Below are positions 60,561 to 64,000 of a stretch of 64,000 bases of DNA, in pieces. Position numbers and translations under genes: made by a program. The stretch lies in contig CM055894.1 in assembly GCA_029582155.1 (NCBI GenBank), forward strand, positions 34,276,632 through 34,340,631, in the 5' to 3' direction. The notes below the pieces were generated by a model, which was given only the letters and a program-made list of their open reading frames with translations, made no database searches and was not told the origin of the DNA. Positions within the stretch are counted from its first letter, which is position 1. Each line of letters begins with the position of its first letter. The DNA comes from Panopea generosa (taxonomy: Eukaryota > Mollusca > Bivalvia > Adapedonta > Hiatellidae).

Positions 60561-61185
60561 AACAATTGAAACGTTCACGTTTGATTTTAATAAATACAGT
60601 AACAAACGATAAACTACGAAATATAATTCGAAATTTAAAAAAAATATGATTGGTCATCAGTCACTTTGAAGGATAGAATGACAGTCATCTTGAAAAACTG
60701 CCATTTTTTATTCTGTCAATGCCATGTGTTTTATAAGCATGACATATGTAGAATAAAACAGAAAAGAAGAATCAATCTTCAAACATTTGTTTTACGACGT
60801 TACATATTGTTGAGTAAACGATTTTAAGGCTAAACTTTCAATTTTACATATAATGATGATGAAGACATCAAAGCTTAACATCTCTCCCTGCGGTCGCTCC
60901 CTTTCCGTTTCTTACTTCCTTATTTTTTTATTAAATGAACACTATCTTTTGCTCTAAATCATATTTAATTTCATGTAAATTATATACTTCCTCACACAAA
61001 GCATGCAAAAAAAATGAAGTTTTGGCGGCCATCTTGTAATTCGGCCATTTTGTCCCTTTTTGCTGGCCAAAAAAAATATACTGTGGCCTACACTGGATTC
61101 CAGGTATTTGTTTCTAAATAAAAAAATGTACCAAATCATGGTGTCGTTCTCATGTATGGGTATGGTCAAGTGAAATGTCATATTG

Positions 61186-61783
61186 TTGAACATGACAAAT
61201 GCGGGTACAAAAGGTCACAATCGGATAAATAAATACTGTTGATGATTCAAGAACTGTGACTCGGAAATGTATTTAATGCGGACCAAATCAAAGTTGCCAA
61301 AGCACATAATGCCAAGTAATTCAAGTTCTTACTCAAGGATAACAGCTCCGTCGTTATGAATCCGATTTGGCATATACACAAGCTTTTCAGTGATATTAAC
61401 GTGATGTACCTACTGATTTATACAGTTCAGGAAATCCAATACATGTGTGATTGCATAAGAACATTTTATCTGCACTGAATATTAAATGTCTAATTATAGA
61501 AAGCACTTAAGTGCATTTTTGACAAATTGTAATTTCGATGACAATACTTATCCGAGTTTACCTGTCCAAGACATTATGGACAGACTTAGCTATCGACCGA
61601 TGAGAGAAACTTACACTTCCTGTATATTTTGATATTGTTTTTGTTATGTTGTTTTTTGTTGTTGTTGACTTTCAGGAAGGATTGGTTTTCTTTCTTTTTT
61701 TTTGTAACGCATTTATCAACACTCATTACGCGTTTTGTGGTATTTATTTAACATTAAATTTAGAGTTTTATGTTTCCCATTAG
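61186..61783. other. Intron 2 of the plus-strand Ig gene, right part
   Basis: T-rich sequence (a run with 'ttgttatgttgttttttg' near 61640) leading into the acceptor TTTCCCATTAG. No other feature seen. Confidence 0.35.
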
Positions 61784-61948
61784 CCGTACCGACATCCATA
61801 GCATATGAGCGAGTACCAGATATATCACAAGATCTGTCAGTCAATGATGTTATACTTGAATGTGGACCAACCTGTGTCTACCCAGAACCAGTATTTACAT
61901 GGTTCTATATTACGGTAAATGAACTTGAGAAGCTGAATGAAAATGTCG
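61784..61948 (+). CDS. Ig-like domain 2, first-half exon, plus-strand gene
   Basis: A 165-nt exon, phase 1 at both ends (acceptor TTTCCCATTAG, donor GTCG|GTAAGA). It encodes VPTSIAYERVPDISQDL, then VNDVILECGPTCVYPEPVFT with the B-strand Cys (about 26) and an extra Cys (30), then TWFYI with the core Trp (39), and stops before the F strand. An Ig domain split between C and F strands over two exons is a common arrangement. The second half should follow; a candidate is at 63199. An earlier donor-like GTAAAT at about 61915 would end the exon in phase 0 and is less likely. Confidence 0.72.
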
Positions 61949-62349
61949 GTAAGACGGTTCAATTATTATGTGACAAACTTGCTAGTTCTAAATGTTAGTA
62001 GTAGATTTAAAGGAAAACACGTTTCAGACTTTGGATGCTGATACGATAATTAACTAATTAATATATATTTACGTTGGTTTTAACAACTTCAACGTTCACA
62101 GTAATATAATAACTATATAATATATATATAGACATGGCTGTCAACCATTTTAACAATTACACATGCGTTTAATATATTTAAGTATCCAACTTTAAGATCT
62201 GTAACATTTACAATAATTCATAGAAGTTTAAAACCTAAATTAAATCTGAACTTCATGTCAGATGTTGAATATGTATCGAACTTCAAAGGAAAAAATCTCC
62301 GTCTTGTTATCTAAATATGTAGATTATCATGTAACATAAAACAGTGATT

Positions 62350-62920
62350 TTCTGGAAAGATTTTTTTTCCAAAATTGTTTATTAATCTTTCGTTATTTTT
62401 ATAGACAACATGCCGCAGTTTTAAAGATACGACTATACGACAACAAAATGGTAACCAAACGCATAATATGTTCCCGATTTAGCTCATAATTGTAATTTAA
62501 AGACCAAAATAAAAACGCATGCTTCTCACTAGAAAATTGAATCACGAATCTCCAGTTTGAGAGTTCCATTTGGTATCGGTGTCACACTAGATTCTCACGT
62601 ACTACGAAAAAATCCACGCTTTATGTGTAAAAAAATACAGCTTATTTTCTATAAGTTATGTTTTGATATTTTAAGTTTTTATGATTTGTTTCATAATATC
62701 TAAACTTCAGACTGGTAAAGGTTAGAAGAAATATTATGTCAAATAAAATGTTTAAAATTGCATTCAAAACCAATCACTATTGACAAAATGCGTGATTTTA
62801 ACGTCAATACGTTCTGTTTTGAAACATTACGTCTCGAAAGAATTAAACAAAACAAACGTAAACACCTGGCAAAACTCATTTGATATAATACATTTTCAAT
62901 CGGTTTTACTGTCAAAGTTG
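62350..62920. repeat. Long dispersed direct repeat, copy 2 (partner 35495-36200)
   Basis: Partner of 35495-36200, lying in the intron of Ig domain 2. It lacks the hairpin-rich block found in copy 1. Confidence 0.85.
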
Positions 62921-63198
62921 CCAATATTTGTTTGTTTTTGTTTTTTGCATGTTTCTATTTTGTAACCATATACTCGCCATTCTACAATGAAGCGTTTCTA
63001 CTCCCTAATTGAGAAACAAATATATACTATAGTTTTTACAGCTTTGAAAATCGTTTAAAGAAAAAAACTAATCCTAAGCATACATAATAGTTGATGATGT
63101 TCAATTAAGTTTTTGGCCATGAGAATCAAATATTAATGTTTCGTCGTAGAGTAGTTGTTTAGTTAATTGTAACGTCCAAATGTTCATGACATCTTTAG

Positions 63199-63252
63199 GT
63201 AGCGATGTCAATGGACCCATCAATTATATATGGTACTGTAACAACCATTATA
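63199..63252 (+). CDS. Possible next exon of the plus-strand Ig gene
   Basis: After the acceptor GACATCTTTAG a frame in the required phase reads SDVNGPINYIWYCNNHY and can end at TATA|GTATTG, again phase 1 (54 nt). Without that donor the frame runs to a stop at about 63285. The YIWYC segment could supply the second half of an Ig core, but the exon is short and the donor weak. The gene probably continues beyond the window. Confidence 0.35.
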
Positions 63253-63289
63253 GTATTGCTGCAGAATCATTGATCAAATAGCCACAACT

Positions 63290-64000
63290 ACGTTTCATCG
63301 GTGCTGTTGATACGGTCTAGAGACGCATCTCCTACAATTGTGTAACAGAAATCAGAATCTGCTACACGGTGCTTTCTTTCACAATACTTATACAATAGTC
63401 GGGGAACCCAACGTGTGCATACTACCGTGATTCGAATATAATTTCCTATGATAAGCCAATCATAACTGTAAATCACTAAAACTTCCTCCGCGAGCTCTTG
63501 TATTGTTACGCGTCTGCCGTGAATAACACATTATTTAAATGATATCACCAACACTTGCCCAATAATTGTTCGTCTTTAAAACGTTCGTGCCATAGAAAAT
63601 AAGCGACCGATTTTTGTTTGTTTCATATTATCTCAACTAAATGTGTGTTCGTGAATTGCGCTGAAATCATCAATTGGAATATGTCCGTGTTTCTTGCAAA
63701 TGTTTATAATAGAAAGAAATGAGATTTAAATTAACACACTATAATTAAGAGAGATGAAACTTGAAAACATAATCTATGGTAACCAGGCACCATTCTCTTT
63801 CAACTAATAGACGATGACTTTTTAAGTAACTGGCAACTATAGGATTAAGTAAACTATATATTAAAATGTACAATACACTGTCTGTTTTTAATTGCAACAC
63901 AGAAAGTGGAGTCATTAGATATTTAACCATTAAACACCTTATAAACAGTTGGAACGTGTAAAAAATTCAGCACAGTTGATTTGATTCTGGAGTAAAGTAC
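63290..64000. other. No feature recognised at the right edge
   Basis: AT-rich sequence, presumably intron or downstream flank of the plus-strand Ig gene. Small frames on the minus strand have no recognised domain. Confidence 0.3.

Larger units (their letters stand above)
57430..61185. mobile_element. Decayed transposon of about 3.7 kb bounded by inverted repeats
   Basis: 57430-57610 matches the reverse complement of about 60965-61180: 'gacaccatgattt', 'aaaatggccgaa', 'aagatggccgcca' and 'tggaa(c)cc' recur in order. A further copy of 'attcaagatggcgggc' lies at 57708. The interval contains a decayed coding region (58790-60560) and a Tc1-like remnant. The exact outer ends and target duplication could not be fixed. 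It lies in the intron between Ig domains 1 and 2 of the plus-strand gene. Confidence 0.6.

Overview
This is AT-rich animal DNA with no bacterial features. Intron-split genes, tRNA-headed SINEs of the kind common in bivalves and gastropods, LINE, DIRS-like and TTAA-target transposon remnants, many minisatellites and long ACT trinucleotide tracts point to a mollusc, most likely a bivalve. I cannot name the species. No continuous ORF is a complete gene. Real coding content is in short exons recognised by splice sites, intron phase and domain motifs.

Region by region. 1-3.0 kb: diverged tandem repeats, an orphan zinc-finger piece of a retroelement, and a palindromic minisatellite. 3.0-9.4 kb: two diverged copies of a segment carrying a cytoplasmic-tail exon, one copy with a clean SINE insertion, then a transmembrane exon, all minus strand. 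9.4-20.1 kb: a direct tandem duplication (3,811 bp per copy once an insertion is subtracted). Each copy carries one Ig-like exon (minus) and a piece of an R2-type LINE (plus). Copy A was later hit by a 3.1-kb TTAA-flanked, Kolobok-like DNA transposon carrying a THAP exon and a P2X7-ballast-like ORF; copy B keeps the empty site. 20.8 kb: a signal-peptide exon of the same minus-strand gene. 20.9-29.2 kb: further duplicates and minisatellites, including a 1.6-kb array grown beside a decayed signal-exon copy. 30-37.5 kb: SINE copies, an orphan signal-peptide exon, and a repeat shared with 62.4 kb. 37.7-46.7 kb: three very large ACT/ACC tracts, two sharing the same 5' flank. 47.9-52.8 kb: minisatellites, a DIRS-like fossil and two opposed LINE fragments. 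54.4-63.3 kb: ACT tracts with a SINE between them, then a second, plus-strand Ig-superfamily gene with a transposon of about 3.7 kb in one intron.

How the genes fit together. The minus-strand gene reads signal peptide (20.8 kb), Ig-like exon B (17.8 kb), Ig-like exon A (10.9 kb, with a stop codon), transmembrane exon (9.3 kb), basic cytoplasmic exon (6.9 kb). Every junction through the transmembrane exon is phase 1, so the model is a small type I membrane receptor with one working Ig-like domain. The plus-strand gene reads signal peptide (55.0 kb), a classical Ig domain (56.2 kb), then a second Ig domain split over exons (61.8 kb and perhaps 63.2 kb), again phase 1 throughout. Together with the orphan signal exon at 34.4 kb, this looks like a small, actively duplicating cluster of Ig-type receptors, as seen in invertebrate immune or recognition loci. 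That role is inference. All 15 base differences between the two duplicated Ig exons change the protein or create the stop, while the flanks differ less, which is the most interesting signal in the window.
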